DNA from: Andreprevotia chitinilytica DSM 18519
GTDB lineage: Bacteria > Pseudomonadota > Gammaproteobacteria > Burkholderiales > Chitinibacteraceae
DNA: 64,000 nt
Assembly: GCF_000711875.1 (NCBI RefSeq)
Contig: NZ_JONM01000009.1
Coordinates: 162,407 to 226,406 of the forward strand
Direction: 5' to 3'
The notes under the pieces are model-generated. The model was not told where the DNA came from and did not search any database. It saw only the letters and a list, made by a program, of their open reading frames with translations. Shown piece after piece: positions 25,496 through 34,495 of the stretch. Within the stretch, counting starts at the first letter, position 1. Every line of letters begins with the position of its first letter. The position numbers and the translations under genes were made by a program.

Positions 25496-25556
25496 GAGGC
25501 TGTTTACGATCTTTTTTTGTTATGCGCCTATGGCGCGACTAAAAGCTTTACAGCAC

Positions 25557-25630
25557 GTAGCCCGGACGGCTTGCCGGCCGGGGTTCTCCGTCAAAGCGGC
25601 AATCCCGGCCGGCAAAGCCGTCCGGGCTAC
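25557..25630. repeat. GTAGCCCGGACGG palindromic pair (near-perfect)
   Basis: Left arm GTAGCCCGGACGGCTTGCCG(GCCGGGG) and right arm (CCCGGCC)GGCAAAGCCGTCCGGGCTAC are almost exact reverse complements with a ~20-base spacer. It lies between the convergent MORN-like and MFS genes and could terminate both. Confidence 0.9.
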
Positions 25631-25636
25631 AGTTCA

Positions 25637-26878
25637 CTACGCCGCTGCAGCCTGCTCCACCGGCGCACGCTGAATCCCGTCCCGTCCGGCCAGCGACGGG
25701 AACCACCTCATCCACAATGCCACCACCGCCAGCGTGCCCACGCCGCCCAGCACCACGGCAGCCACCGGGCCGAACCATGCGGCGGTCGCGCCGGATTCAA
25801 ACTCGCCCAGCTGATTCGATGCGCCAATAAAGAGGCCATTCACCGCCGACACCCGGCCGCGCATGTCGTCCGGCGTTTCCAGTTGCACGAATGCGCCACG
25901 GATCACCATGCTGACCATGTCCGACGCGCCCAGCACCGCCAGTGCCGCCATCGACACGGCAAAGTTGCGAGACAGCCCGAACACGATGGTCGCTACGCCA
26001 AAGACCGCCACTGCCGCGAACATGGTCTTGCCCACGCGCCGCTTGATTGGCCGGTGCGCCAGCCAGAACGACATCAGGATCGCCCCGACTGCCGGCGCGG
26101 AGCGCAGCAAGCCCAGCCCCCATGCGCCGGCATGCAGGATGTCCTTGGTGAACACCGGCAATAGCGCCGTCGCCCCGCCCAGCAGCACCGCGAACAGATC
26201 GAGCGAAATCGCGCCGAGGATGTCCGGCCGGCTGCGGATGAAATGAATGCCGGCCAACAGCGAATCCAGCGCCGAGCCTTGTTGCTTATAGGCTGGCGGT
26301 TGCGACGGCACCAGCAGCATCAGGCCGGTGGCGACTAGGTAAACCAGCGCCGAAAGCGCGTAGGTTTCAACCGGGCCGATGGCAAACAGGAAGCCGCCCA
26401 ACGCCGGCGCGACGATGGTCGCCGCCTGCATGGCCGAGGCCGATGCAGCAATGGCAGTCGGCAACAACGTTGCGGGGACGATGCTCGGCAGCATGGCCTG
26501 CGTCGCCGGCATCTCGAACGCGCGCGCGGTGCCGAACAGGAAGGCGACGATGAAAAACAGCTCGCGGCTGACACTGCCGCGCGCAGTCGCTACCAGCAGC
26601 ACCAAGGCGGCGATCAGCTGCAGCACTTTGGTCAGCGTACTGATGGTGCGGCGGTCGAATTTATCCGCCACGTGGCCGATCTGCAGCATGAACAGGATGC
26701 GCGGCGCGAATTCGGCCAAGCCCACCAGACCCAGGTCCATTGCGCTGCCGGTCAATGAATACATCTGCCAGGCAATGGCCACGCTCATCACCTGAAAGCC
26801 CCCTGCCGTAAAGACGCGGGCAAACCAGAAAGCGAGGAAGGGACGGTGATGGCGTAACTGGACTGATTCGGCAGACAT
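25637..26878 (-). CDS. MFS transporter (EntS/TetV-like exporter group)
   Basis: This 413-residue membrane protein has twelve predicted helices. LAFWFARVFTAGGFQVMSVAIAW is helix 1, and FAPRILFMLQIGHVADKFDRRTI contains the D-(K/R)-X-(D/R)-R-R loop between helices 2 and 3. The mid-sequence is ATQAMLPSIVPATLLPTAIA. The pattern fits the MFS_3 group that includes enterobactin exporter EntS and several drug pumps. The ATG chosen places a short polar N-terminus before helix 1. No regulator is adjacent; the substrate is unknown. Confidence 0.85.
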   Translation of the reverse strand: MSAESVQLRHHRPFLAFWFARVFTAGGFQVMSVAIAWQMYSLTGSAMDLGLVGLAEFAPRILFMLQIGHVADKFDRRTISTLTKVLQLIAALVLLVATARGSVSRELFFIVAFLFGTARAFEMPATQAMLPSIVPATLLPTAIAASASAMQAATIVAPALGGFLFAIGPVETYALSALVYLVATGLMLLVPSQPPAYKQQGSALDSLLAGIHFIRSRPDILGAISLDLFAVLLGGATALLPVFTKDILHAGAWGLGLLRSAPAVGAILMSFWLAHRPIKRRVGKTMFAAVAVFGVATIVFGLSRNFAVSMAALAVLGASDMVSMVIRGAFVQLETPDDMRGRVSAVNGLFIGASNQLGEFESGATAAWFGPVAAVVLGGVGTLAVVALWMRWFPSLAGRDGIQRAPVEQAAAA

Positions 26879-27163
26879 GGAGCACTCGGGGGAGTTGATT
26901 TTGAATTTGACTATACGGAGACACTTAATTGCAAACGCAATCAAATGCCGATCGTTGACGCGCTATTGCAAAGAGAGCACCTGTCATGTTGCAGCGCAAA
27001 GTCTATTCTGTATTTGTGCCAACAATGACGTATGCATTGTGTAGGGATGGTGCAACATGGCTAGAAAAACAGCCAAGAACTTCAGCAAAGATGTGTAAGC
27101 ACAATCTGGCATATGCGCCCCGCCACCCCATGAACAGCACCGCATTTTCCGCAGGGAGCAGGC

Positions 27164-29032
27164 ATGAAGCGGTTTCTGGATTTGAATACGCGCCTCAAGC
27201 TGCTATTGGGCTTTGGCGTGGCGCTGCTGGGTCTGCTGATCGTCATCGCCCTCGCCTATTCGCGCCTCACGGATATCGAAGCCTCGCAGAAGACCTTGTT
27301 CGAACACGACTTCAGCATGGCCACCGAACTCATCGAGTTCCGCGCCGACGAGAACCGCTTGCGCTCATTGATGCTGGAAGTGCAGCTGGAAAACCGGCGT
27401 GCCGAGCAAGACAAACTGGTGCGGGAAATCCATGACCATGTGCTGCAGGTCGATACCCGCCTCAAGCAACTGAATGAACTGGGGCAAGGCAATCCGGCGG
27501 CTTTGGCCAAGCTCGGCCAGATCAGGCAGGTGCTGAACGAATACCGGCACACCCGGCAAGAACAGCTCATGCTGATTTATGCCGGCAAGATCGAACAGGC
27601 GCAGGAGCTGGGACGCGGCATTCAGCGTGATCGCTTCGAGCACTTGCGGAGCATCGCGCTGGAACTCGACGAACTCGCGCAGAAAAATGCCCAGCATGCC
27701 ATCGTCTCGACCGAGCACCGCGTTGCCAGCACACTCACCCTGCTCTCAATGATCGGGGTGATGGTCTGCGCCGCCTGCATCATGCAGGCGTTTTATCTCA
27801 GCGACGTGGTGGCCGGCCCGCTGACCATCCTGACCGCCCGCGCCCGCCGGATCGTGGCGGGCGATATCCCGGTCATCCCGCCGACCACACCGCGCCGGGA
27901 CGAGATCGGCATACTGGAAGACGCCTTCAATCAGATGGCCCAGGCCCTGCAGGAAAAAACCGCCATCGCCACCAAGATTGCCGTCGGCGATATCTCGCAA
28001 GACATCACGCCCCAATCCAGCCAGGACGTGCTCGGCCATGCGTTTGTCGCCATGATCGATACCCTGCGCGAACGGGCACAGCTGGCCGAAGAGATCGCCG
28101 CCGGACAACTCGCGGTTACGGTCATGCCTCGCTCATCGGATGACACGCTCGGCCACGCCTTTGCGCTGATGGTGCAAAACCTGCGCGACATCAACCGCGA
28201 GATCCAGGCCGGCATGGACGTCCTCTCGGCGGCATCCAGCGAGATTCTGAGCGGAACGACGCAGATGGCCTCCGGCGCGCAGGAAACCGCAACGTCCATC
28301 GTTGAAACCACCACCACCGTCGAAGAAGTGCGCCAGACGGCGCAAGTCTCGGCCGACAAGGCCAGGCACGTCTCGGACTCCGCCCAGCGAAGCGCCGAGA
28401 TATCGCAAAACGGCAAGCAAGCGGTGGAGGAAACGGTCGATGGCATGCAGCACATTCAGGTGCAGATGGAATCCATCGCCCGCAGCATCATCCGGCTATC
28501 CGAGCAAACGCACGCCATCAGCGAGATCATCGCCACGGTGAACGAGCTGGCCGAGCAATCCAACCTGCTGGCCATCAACGCCGCCATCGAAGCCGCCAAG
28601 GCCGGCGACCACGGCAAGGGCTTTACGGTGGTCGCGCAGGAAGTACGCCACCTCGCCGCGCAATCCAAACAGGCGACCGCGCAAGTACGCAACATGCTGG
28701 TGGAAATCCAGAAAGCCACCAGCGAAGCCGTATTGGCGACCGAGCAAGGCAGCAAGGCGGTCACGGTCGGCGTGAAGCTATCGAATCAGGCCGGCGAAGC
28801 CATCCGCCAACTGGCCGCCAGCCTCACCGAAAGCGCCCATGCCGGCACGCAAATCCTCATCTCCGCCCAGCAGCAACTCACTGGCATGGATCAACTGGCG
28901 ATCACGATGGAAAGCATCCGCGTCGCTAGCACACAAAGCATGGCCAGCCTGAAACAGGCCGAGACCACGGCACAAGACCTGCATCATCTGGGGCAGCGGT
29001 TGCGGGATATGTTGGGGCGGTTTCGGTTGTGA
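27164..29032 (+). CDS. Methyl-accepting chemotaxis protein
   Basis: This 622-residue chemoreceptor has a first TM segment (LLLGFGVALLGLLIVIALAYS), a four-helix-bundle periplasmic sensor (about 35-185) and a second TM segment (LLSMIGVMVCAACIMQAFYL). HAMP is at about 210-265, then two further HAMP-like repeats (DISQDITPQ..LGHAFVAMIDTLR and QLAVTVMPR..LGHAFALMVQNLR), and the signalling helical hairpin ends the protein. The tip carries the invariant core NELAEQSNLLAINAAIEAAK. There is no C-terminal CheB/CheR-tethering pentapeptide. The ATG follows an AGGGAGCAGG ribosome-binding region. It is a lone receptor with no che genes nearby; the ligand is unknown. Confidence 0.94.
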   Translation: MKRFLDLNTRLKLLLGFGVALLGLLIVIALAYSRLTDIEASQKTLFEHDFSMATELIEFRADENRLRSLMLEVQLENRRAEQDKLVREIHDHVLQVDTRLKQLNELGQGNPAALAKLGQIRQVLNEYRHTRQEQLMLIYAGKIEQAQELGRGIQRDRFEHLRSIALELDELAQKNAQHAIVSTEHRVASTLTLLSMIGVMVCAACIMQAFYLSDVVAGPLTILTARARRIVAGDIPVIPPTTPRRDEIGILEDAFNQMAQALQEKTAIATKIAVGDISQDITPQSSQDVLGHAFVAMIDTLRERAQLAEEIAAGQLAVTVMPRSSDDTLGHAFALMVQNLRDINREIQAGMDVLSAASSEILSGTTQMASGAQETATSIVETTTTVEEVRQTAQVSADKARHVSDSAQRSAEISQNGKQAVEETVDGMQHIQVQMESIARSIIRLSEQTHAISEIIATVNELAEQSNLLAINAAIEAAKAGDHGKGFTVVAQEVRHLAAQSKQATAQVRNMLVEIQKATSEAVLATEQGSKAVTVGVKLSNQAGEAIRQLAASLTESAHAGTQILISAQQQLTGMDQLAITMESIRVASTQSMASLKQAETTAQDLHHLGQRLRDMLGRFRL

Positions 29033-29051
29033 TGCCGAGGCTAGACACCGT

Positions 29052-30116
29052 TTAACGCCCATCACCGTGCGGCAAGACAGCACAAACATCTTCAGAGCCT
29101 GTCGCGCTGTGGATTGGATAGGCCGCGATTCTGGCAACTGCCGCTTCCCATTCGGCATCGGTCCCTCCAGCTACATGGGCGATTTGAAAAGCCGGCTCTT
29201 TCAAATAGTAGTGGCACCAACTCGACCAGAAATCTGTCGCTACGAATGCTGTTGTAGGCACGCCCAACCCGGCAGCAATATGCATGGCCGCTGTGTCTAC
29301 CGTGTATACATACGTAGCATTCGCGATAATTTGTATGAAATCCCGAGCGCTAGTCGAGACGGATGAAACATTCAGAAAGGCCGTATCGGCAATTCGAGAG
29401 CTAAATCCATAAACTGGCAGTGAATGCCGCTGATTTATTGTGCGAACAGCTTGAGCCACCACCGAATCAGGCACGGATTTGAAGCTTTCCTTGGAATCAC
29501 TGATTATCAACGAATATGGCTGATCGACCGGAGCTACCTTAAGCCCTCTTAACCAAGTAGGCCGTTTGTACTCAAGAGGAATTTTGGCAGCATCAAGTCC
29601 CAACGCACTTGCATACATATCGACAACGGCCCCTTCACGAAAGCGGTGGCCAAAGAGATCAGTCAAATCAACAACTGTAGCGCCATCGGCAGCGATGCGG
29701 TCGGTTTGAGCGGGCAGCAATTCGACAGAGTCCAGAATACGTTCTTGTGCTGCGAGTGAATAAATCTCGTAAACGAAAGTTGGCATGGTGCAGGCAAGGA
29801 ATAGCCGAATCCTGCAACCAAAATGCGCTTTGATATATTGCAACAGCCCGACGCCCATGATCGCATCGCCCATGCCTTGGCTAAAGCCGCCCAACACATG
29901 CAGGGCTTTAACCTTGCCAAAGTCAATCAACGACGAGCTAAAGTCCAAGTGATAGCAATCAGGAATTGCGGCCAGAATTGACTCGAACTTGCCGTGGGGC
30001 GTTTGTTCCTTGTGGATATCATAGGGAGCAAAAACAAGTCCATCGCGTATCAATGCGGTTCCAACGTTCGCGACAAGACTTGCACGGCTTTGTAATTCAC
30101 TTTCAGCAGCAAACAT
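29052..30116 (-). CDS. Glycosyltransferase family 9-like protein
   Basis: This 354-residue protein resembles the GT9 (ADP-heptose-LPS heptosyltransferase) fold. FSQGMGDAIMGVGLLQYIKAHFG matches the N-terminal GD-X-(L/I) loop region, and YVYTVDTAAMHIAAGLGVPTTAF matches the C-terminal nucleotide-sugar-binding motif, normally (N/D)T-X-PMH-(I/L)AA-X2-G-X-P. The overall match is distant, so the donor sugar is uncertain. Base composition is lower in GC than the neighbours, suggesting transfer. The start codon shares one base with the stop of the upstream TIGR02117 gene (TGATG), so the two are coupled. Confidence 0.65.
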   Translation of the reverse strand: MFAAESELQSRASLVANVGTALIRDGLVFAPYDIHKEQTPHGKFESILAAIPDCYHLDFSSSLIDFGKVKALHVLGGFSQGMGDAIMGVGLLQYIKAHFGCRIRLFLACTMPTFVYEIYSLAAQERILDSVELLPAQTDRIAADGATVVDLTDLFGHRFREGAVVDMYASALGLDAAKIPLEYKRPTWLRGLKVAPVDQPYSLIISDSKESFKSVPDSVVAQAVRTINQRHSLPVYGFSSRIADTAFLNVSSVSTSARDFIQIIANATYVYTVDTAAMHIAAGLGVPTTAFVATDFWSSWCHYYLKEPAFQIAHVAGGTDAEWEAAVARIAAYPIHSATGSEDVCAVLPHGDGR

Positions 30117-30820
30117 CAGTTTCGCTCTCTGATCTCTAATACGTTGGGTCCGCCGGGCTGCAGATGCCACAGCACATTCACATCCAGCGGTGTCCAGCGA
30201 CTGACTTTCACCCCTGCCTGCAACAAGCCGTGGCCGATCCACGCATTGCAGGTATTGAACAGGTTGTACGATCCATTCGCTTCATAGAACGCATCGTATC
30301 GACCGTAATGCGCGCCGGGCACATTCACGCCTTGCAACCCAGCTCGTTGCGTCGTCTCCAGCACGTAATTCACCAGCGATGCATATTGCGCGACGGACAA
30401 CGGCAAGCGATAAGTGCCCGCCTTCAACTCCGCCGCCCGCAGATATTCAACATGCACCAACGAGCGATCCTGCCCGGATAAAGCACTCAGTGCCCGGCCC
30501 ACCGTGAGATCGCCCCAGTTCTGCGTATTCAGATAAAACTCGCGATCACCCCAGCCGATGGCCATGAATGCCGCATCTGGCGGCACGGCCTTTAAATGCG
30601 CCAAGGGGAAGATGGTTCGCCAATCGATTTGCGGCGATTCGATGGGAAAGACGAAATCGGTGTGGACGCCGTTGGAAACGATATAGGCGTTGATGGTGGG
30701 ATTGGATGGCTCGGCGTTGGCAGGAAAGAGCACAAGGCCGAATGCGATGAGCAGGTAGCAAAGAATAAAGCCGATGGGGGCTAGCAGGAGCAAGCCGAGC
30801 CATTTCAAATAACGTCGCAA
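30116..30820 (-). CDS. TIGR02117/DUF2459-family membrane-anchored protein
   Basis: This 234-residue protein starts with a basic n-region and one long hydrophobic helix (WLGLLLLAPIGFILCYLLIAF), then a periplasmic domain with the family's conserved blocks SNGVHTDFVFPI, IGWGDREFYLNT and YNLFNTCNAWIGHGLLQAG. The Cys/His-rich pattern recalls papain-like (NlpC-type) peptidase folds, but activity has not been shown. There is no ATG; I favour a TTG that gives LRRYLKWLG and has AGAGAA upstream, while another TTG 13 codons earlier is possible. It is translationally coupled to the GT9-like gene. Confidence 0.8.
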   Translation of the reverse strand: MRRYLKWLGLLLLAPIGFILCYLLIAFGLVLFPANAEPSNPTINAYIVSNGVHTDFVFPIESPQIDWRTIFPLAHLKAVPPDAAFMAIGWGDREFYLNTQNWGDLTVGRALSALSGQDRSLVHVEYLRAAELKAGTYRLPLSVAQYASLVNYVLETTQRAGLQGVNVPGAHYGRYDAFYEANGSYNLFNTCNAWIGHGLLQAGVKVSRWTPLDVNVLWHLQPGGPNVLEIRERN

Positions 30821-30901
30821 AATGTGTTCTCTATTTAATATTGGTGCTGGCGCAGGCAAATGATCAATGGTGATTGAATCATCTCAAAACCCCGATAATT
30901 C

Positions 30902-30979
30902 GTAGGTTGGCGTTGAGCGCAGCGAAGCCCAACATTCACCCACGCTTGTTGGGCTTCGCTGCGCTCAACGCCAACCTAC
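30902..30979. repeat. GTTGGGCTTCGCTGCGCTCAA-type palindromic pair
   Basis: GTAGGTTGGCGTTGAGCGCA.. and ..GCGCTCAACGCCAACCTAC form a long near-perfect inverted pair. It ends six bases before the stop codon of brnA and is the most symmetrical copy of this family in the window. Confidence 0.9.
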
Positions 30980-30984
30980 ACGCA

Positions 30985-31197
30985 TCACTTCCAACTGAGA
31001 TCCAGCTTGCGGTGCTTGGCTGCACAATCGCGTAGATATAGATTGATCAAGCTTTGGTAGGGAATCCCAACCTCTTCAGAAATAGACTTGAAGTAGTTGA
31101 TCGAGCCCTCATCAAGCCGAATGGTAATTTGCTTCTTCAATTGGGAAACATATGGGTTCTTCTTTGATTGAGAAAAATCGTATTCGTCTCGCATCAT
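30985..31197 (-). CDS. brnA: BrnA-type antitoxin
   Basis: This 70-residue protein has a polar N-terminus (DEYDFSQSKKNPY) and the ribbon-helix-helix-like segment QITIRLDEGSINYFKSISEE followed by GIPYQSLINLYLRDCA, as in BrnA/CopG-like antitoxins. It begins 9 bases after the end of a brnT-derived sequence in the usual toxin-antitoxin order, so it is the antitoxin of a BrnT/BrnA pair. BrnA normally binds BrnT and represses the operon. Two tandem ATGs can serve as the start. The toxin partner is frameshifted as read. Confidence 0.85.
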   Translation of the reverse strand: MMRDEYDFSQSKKNPYVSQLKKQITIRLDEGSINYFKSISEEVGIPYQSLINLYLRDCAAKHRKLDLSWK

Positions 31198-31206
31198 AGG
31201 TCTCTT

Positions 31207-31489
31207 TTATGGGTAAAACGTCGATTCGCGATTACTTGCTCTTCGCGCAGAGATGATTCGAATAACGTTATTCTCTGCACGGTAACAATGGCATACCACC
31301 AACAATTTCAGATTGGCACTTAATCCGAGAAGAATGAATCTGTCTTCGTTTTCAGAGTGTTCTGGATCGGCGATCAAACGCGCACGTTCGTCGTAAAAAA
31401 CCGACTTAGCCTCGTCAAAGCTGACGCCATGCTTCTTAAAGATTGCTTACAGACTTGGCTTCATCCCAGTCAAAGTGGAATGTAGTCAT
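31207..31489 (-). pseudogene. brnT: BrnT toxin gene, single-base frameshift
   Basis: The minus strand reads MTTFHFDWDEAKSVSNL, then hits TAA because of one extra T in CTTTAAG. Removing it restores KKHGVSFDEAKSVFYDERAR, IADPEHSENEDRFILLGLS, LLVVCHCYRAENNVIRIISA and RRASNRESTFYP-stop, a full BrnT ribonuclease of about 93 residues. All regions expected of BrnT (the WD-X-A-K start, KHGVSF and RIISARRA) are intact, so the break is either very recent or a sequencing error. As read, translation would stop after 17 codons and the toxin would be inactive while brnA remains. Confidence 0.88.
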
Positions 31490-31526
31490 GCAGCAAATGT
31501 AACTACAACGTAGTTATAGGTCAAAG

Positions 31527-31555
31527 CAAAAAAGCCGGCAAACGCCGGCTTTTTT
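31527..31555. terminator. Bidirectional rho-independent terminator
   Basis: AAAAAAGCCGG CAAA CGCCGGCTTTTTT forms a short GC stem with A- and T-runs on its two sides. It lies upstream of brnT and just after the tas stop, so it mainly ends tas transcription. Confidence 0.85.
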
Positions 31556-31576
31556 GTCTGACCAACTCAACCCCCA

Positions 31577-32626
31577 TCAAGGCGCCGGATTCTGAATCCG
31601 CAGATGAATCGCATCGATCTCCGCCAGAATGTCCTCTCCCAATGTCACGTTCACGCTGGCAATGTTTTCCTTCAATTGCTCCAGCGTGGTCGCCCCGATC
31701 AAGGTGCTGGTGGTGAACGGCCGGCTGTTGACGAAGGCAAGCGCGAATTGCGCCGGGCTGAGGCCGTTGCGCTTGGCGAGGTTCACGTACTCGGTGATCG
31801 CTTGCGTGGCTTCCGGTTTGCTGTAGCGGCTGAAGCGGTCGAACAAGGCGAAGCGGGAACCGGCCGGGAGCGCGCCGTTGAGGTATTTGCCGGTCAGCGC
31901 ACCGAAGCCAAGTGGCGAATACGCCAGCAGACCGATTTTTTCACGGTGGCTGAATTCGGACAGCCCCACTTCATACGTGCGATTGAGCAGGCTGTATGGG
32001 TTCTGGATCGAGACGATGCGCGGCAGGCCGAGCTTTTCGCTGGCCTTGATGAACTGCGCAACACCCCATGGGGTTTCGTTGGAGACGCCAATGTAGCGCA
32101 CCTTGCCGGCCTTGATCAGATCGGCCAGCGCGGACAGCGTTTCTTCGATGGCAACGGTGCTGTCATCGTCGATCCAAGGGTAGCCGAGGCGGCCGAAGGT
32201 GTTGGTACTGCGGTCCGGCCAATGCAGTTGGTAGAGGTCGATGTAGTCGGTCTGCAGACGCTTGAGGCTGCCGTTGACCGCTTCGTTGATGTTCTTGGCA
32301 TCGAGGCTGGTATCGCCATTGCGCAGGTGGCGCGGCTGATGCGGTTGGCGTGCCGGGCCGGCCACTTTGGTGGCGAGCACAATGTCTTTGCGGCGGCCGG
32401 TCCTGGCAAGCCACGTGCCGATGTATTGCTCGGTGCGGCCTTGCGTTTCCGGCTTGGGCGGCACCGGGTACATCTCGGCGGCGTCCAGCAGGTTCACACC
32501 CTGACTGAGCGCGTAGTCGATCTGGGCGTGGGCATCGGCTTCAGTGTTCTGCTCGCCCCAGGTCATTGTGCCAAGGCCGATCAGGCTGACGTCTAGTTCG
32601 GTATGGCCGAGTTTGCGGTATTCCAT
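31577..32626 (-). CDS. tas: NADP(H)-dependent aldo-keto reductase, Tas-like
   Basis: This 349-residue TIM-barrel aldo-keto reductase has the near-diagnostic Tas N-terminus LIGLGTMTWGEQNTEADAHA and VNLLDAAEMYPVPPKPETQG (catalytic Asp and Tyr). The catalytic Lys is in VLATKVAGP, the His in YQLHWPDR, and the C-terminal cofactor segment is STLIGATTLEQLKENI. E. coli Tas (346 residues) suppresses a tyrosine auxotrophy; its natural substrate is not known. The ATG of MEYRKLG fits homologues, whereas an upstream GTG-type start would add 13 odd residues. Confidence 0.92.
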   Translation of the reverse strand: MEYRKLGHTELDVSLIGLGTMTWGEQNTEADAHAQIDYALSQGVNLLDAAEMYPVPPKPETQGRTEQYIGTWLARTGRRKDIVLATKVAGPARQPHQPRHLRNGDTSLDAKNINEAVNGSLKRLQTDYIDLYQLHWPDRSTNTFGRLGYPWIDDDSTVAIEETLSALADLIKAGKVRYIGVSNETPWGVAQFIKASEKLGLPRIVSIQNPYSLLNRTYEVGLSEFSHREKIGLLAYSPLGFGALTGKYLNGALPAGSRFALFDRFSRYSKPEATQAITEYVNLAKRNGLSPAQFALAFVNSRPFTTSTLIGATTLEQLKENIASVNVTLGEDILAEIDAIHLRIQNPAP

Positions 32627-32725
32627 GTTTGGGTTCTCTGGTGGAAGTTGCGGGGAATCAGTCACGAACCAGCCCCCGATCTTGCTGCGCAGCCCTGATC
32701 GGGGATCATGCGCTGCTCAGAATCC

Positions 32726-33847
32726 TCATTTACCTGCGTAAATTGCGGTTCCTGCGCTGCTCTTCACCCCGCTGAGGGCCGCTCGCGACAGATCGGGAGC
32801 AGGTTCTAGCAGGCCGTGACGTTTCAGCAGCGTGCGCAACACATTGCGCGTGATGCCGAGCAGCTCGGCGGCGCGCACCTGGTTGTAGCGGCTGTGTTTA
32901 TAGGCCCGTTCGACGATCAGTTGTTCCAGCTCGTCGAACAGGGTTTCGCCCGGCGCGGCGAACAGGCGGTCGAGCTGGCGGGCGATGGCGGCCAGCGGCA
33001 CTTCGTCGCTAACCGGTGCCGCTTGCGAGGCCACCGATAAGCCGCCGGAAAACTTGAGGTGCTCCGGCTGAATGGTCTCGCCGCTGGAGACCAGCAGCGC
33101 GAAATGGATGACGTTTTCCAGCTCGCGGATATTGCCCGGCCACGGGTAGCGGATCAGCGCCTGGCACGTGGCATCGGATAATGCCGGCACGGCCGCGCCC
33201 AGACGTTGCGCATACACGCCCAGAAAATATTCCGCCAGCGGCAGGATGTCGCCAATGCGCTCGCGTAATGGTGGCAGGCGCACTTGGGCGATGTTGAGCC
33301 GGTACAGGAGATCGAGCCGGAAATGCCCGGCCGACACCGCCTGATCCAGATCGACGTTGGTGGCCGCTACCAGCCGCACATCCACCGGAATGGCCTTGCG
33401 CGAGCCGATGCGCACTACTTCGCGCTCTTGCAGCACGCGCAGCAGTTTCACTTGCAGCGGTAGTGGCAAATCGCCGATTTCATCCAGAAACAGCGTGCCT
33501 CCATGTGCCGCTTCGAACCAGCCTTCGCGCCGGCCAACCGCGCCGGTGAACGCACCCTGCTCGTGACCGAAGAGTTCGCTTTCGGCCAGATGCTCGCTGA
33601 TCGCGCCGCAGTTCACCGCCACGAACGGCCCCTTGCGAGCGGAAAGATGATGCACGTGCCTTGCCACCAGCTCTTTGCCGGTGCCGGTTTCGCCAATGAT
33701 CAGCACCGGCGCTTCGGATGGGGCGAGCCGTTCCAGGTAATGCAGCAATTGGCGCGAAGCCGGATCAGCGAACACCAGCGCCTTGGCCCGGATCGACAAC
33801 GGTTGCACATCGCCCTGCAGGGCCAGCAAGGTAGGTCGTTCTGCCAC
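32726..33847 (-). CDS. Sigma-54-dependent activator without sensor domain (SfnR-like)
   Basis: This 373-residue enhancer-binding protein has only about 40 residues before the AAA+ domain. Walker A is [15 protein letters not shown], the sigma-54 contact loop is [16 protein letters not shown] (full GAFTGA), Walker B is [13 protein letters not shown], and the sensor/arginine-finger region is [21 protein letters not shown] Fis-type helix-turn-helix ends it ([20 protein letters not shown]). The lack of a receiver or other N-terminal sensor is the architecture of SfnR, which activates sulfone-utilisation genes in Pseudomonas. Two sigma-54 promoters sit before organosulfur genes in this window. GTG start with a strong GGGAGGAAAG ribosome-binding site. 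The sigma-54 activator call is firm; the SfnR name is inferred. Confidence 0.88.
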   Translation of the reverse strand: MAERPTLLALQGDVQPLSIRAKALVFADPASRQLLHYLERLAPSEAPVLIIGETGTGKELVARHVHHLSARKGPFVAVNCGAISEHLAESELFGHEQGAFTGAVGRREGWFEAAHGGTLFLDEIGDLPLPLQVKLLRVLQEREVVRIGSRKAIPVDVRLVAATNVDLDQAVSAGHFRLDLLYRLNIAQVRLPPLRERIGDILPLAEYFLGVYAQRLGAAVPALSDATCQALIRYPWPGNIRELENVIHFALLVSSGETIQPEHLKFSGGLSVASQAAPVSDEVPLAAIARQLDRLFAAPGETLFDELEQLIVERAYKHSRYNQVRAAELLGITRNVLRTLLKRHGLLEPAPDLSRAALSGVKSSAGTAIYAGK

Positions 33848-34150
33848 GCTTTCCTCCCGTGCCTGTATTCCGCAGGCATCCGAACACGATGGAAAGCAAT
33901 GTAAACGGCGCCTTATAGATCAACAAATAATTTTGAATGCAGTTTATATAACAAATATACGAGAAAACCCTAACGCGAGCGGCCCCAACGCAGCATTCAA
34001 GCCATCCAGCCGGCGAAGAGCTTTGTATAGCCACATACCTTGCATTACAAAGTACATGGTTATAAAGTATAGCGACTACCCAAGAATCACCCTCCGCCAC
34101 GGCCTTGCCGGCGTCCCCGCGACGGCAGCCAGGGCAACTGGAACCCGAAC
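33848..34150. other. AT-rich divergent promoter region
   Basis: These 303 bases separate the sigma-54 activator from the PadR gene and carry several AT runs. TTTATATAACAAATA at 33943-33957 matches 13 of 15 bases of the AT-rich motif seen before other sulfur genes, in the same relative orientation. No ORF or repeat family was recognised. Confidence 0.4.
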
Positions 34151-34495
34151 GTGAAAACACAACTGAAGAAAGGTGCGCTGGAACTGTGCGTGCTGGCGGT
34201 GCTGGCGCGTGGCGATAGCTACGCCTACGACATCGTCAACCAGCTCTCGCGCTCGATGGAAATCAGCGAGGGCACGGTATACCCGCTGATGCGGCGGCTG
34301 CAGGACGAGGCGTGGGTCAATACCTACCTCGTCGAATCCAGCACCGGGCCATCGCGCAAGTACTACCGGCTTACCCCGGCCGGCGAAACCGCCCTCGCCG
34401 CCATGCAAACGGAGTGGCGTGAGTTCGTGAGTGAAATCGATAGCGTGCTCGCGGCCCCCTCCCCTACAGAAACACGCTTGCCCAAGGAGTCATGA
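34151..34495 (+). CDS. PadR-family transcriptional regulator
   Basis: This 114-residue winged-helix repressor is recognised by LKKGALELCVLAVLARGDSYAYDIVNQLS, EISEGTVYPLMRRLQDEAWV and GPSRKYYRLTPAGETAL, the complete PadR N-terminal domain, plus a short dimerisation helix. The start is GTG. Its end overlaps the start of the DUF1700 gene (ATGA). A PadR regulator followed by a DUF1700 (HAAS) membrane protein is a common pair in which the PadR protein represses the operon. Confidence 0.92.
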   Translation: MKTQLKKGALELCVLAVLARGDSYAYDIVNQLSRSMEISEGTVYPLMRRLQDEAWVNTYLVESSTGPSRKYYRLTPAGETALAAMQTEWREFVSEIDSVLAAPSPTETRLPKES

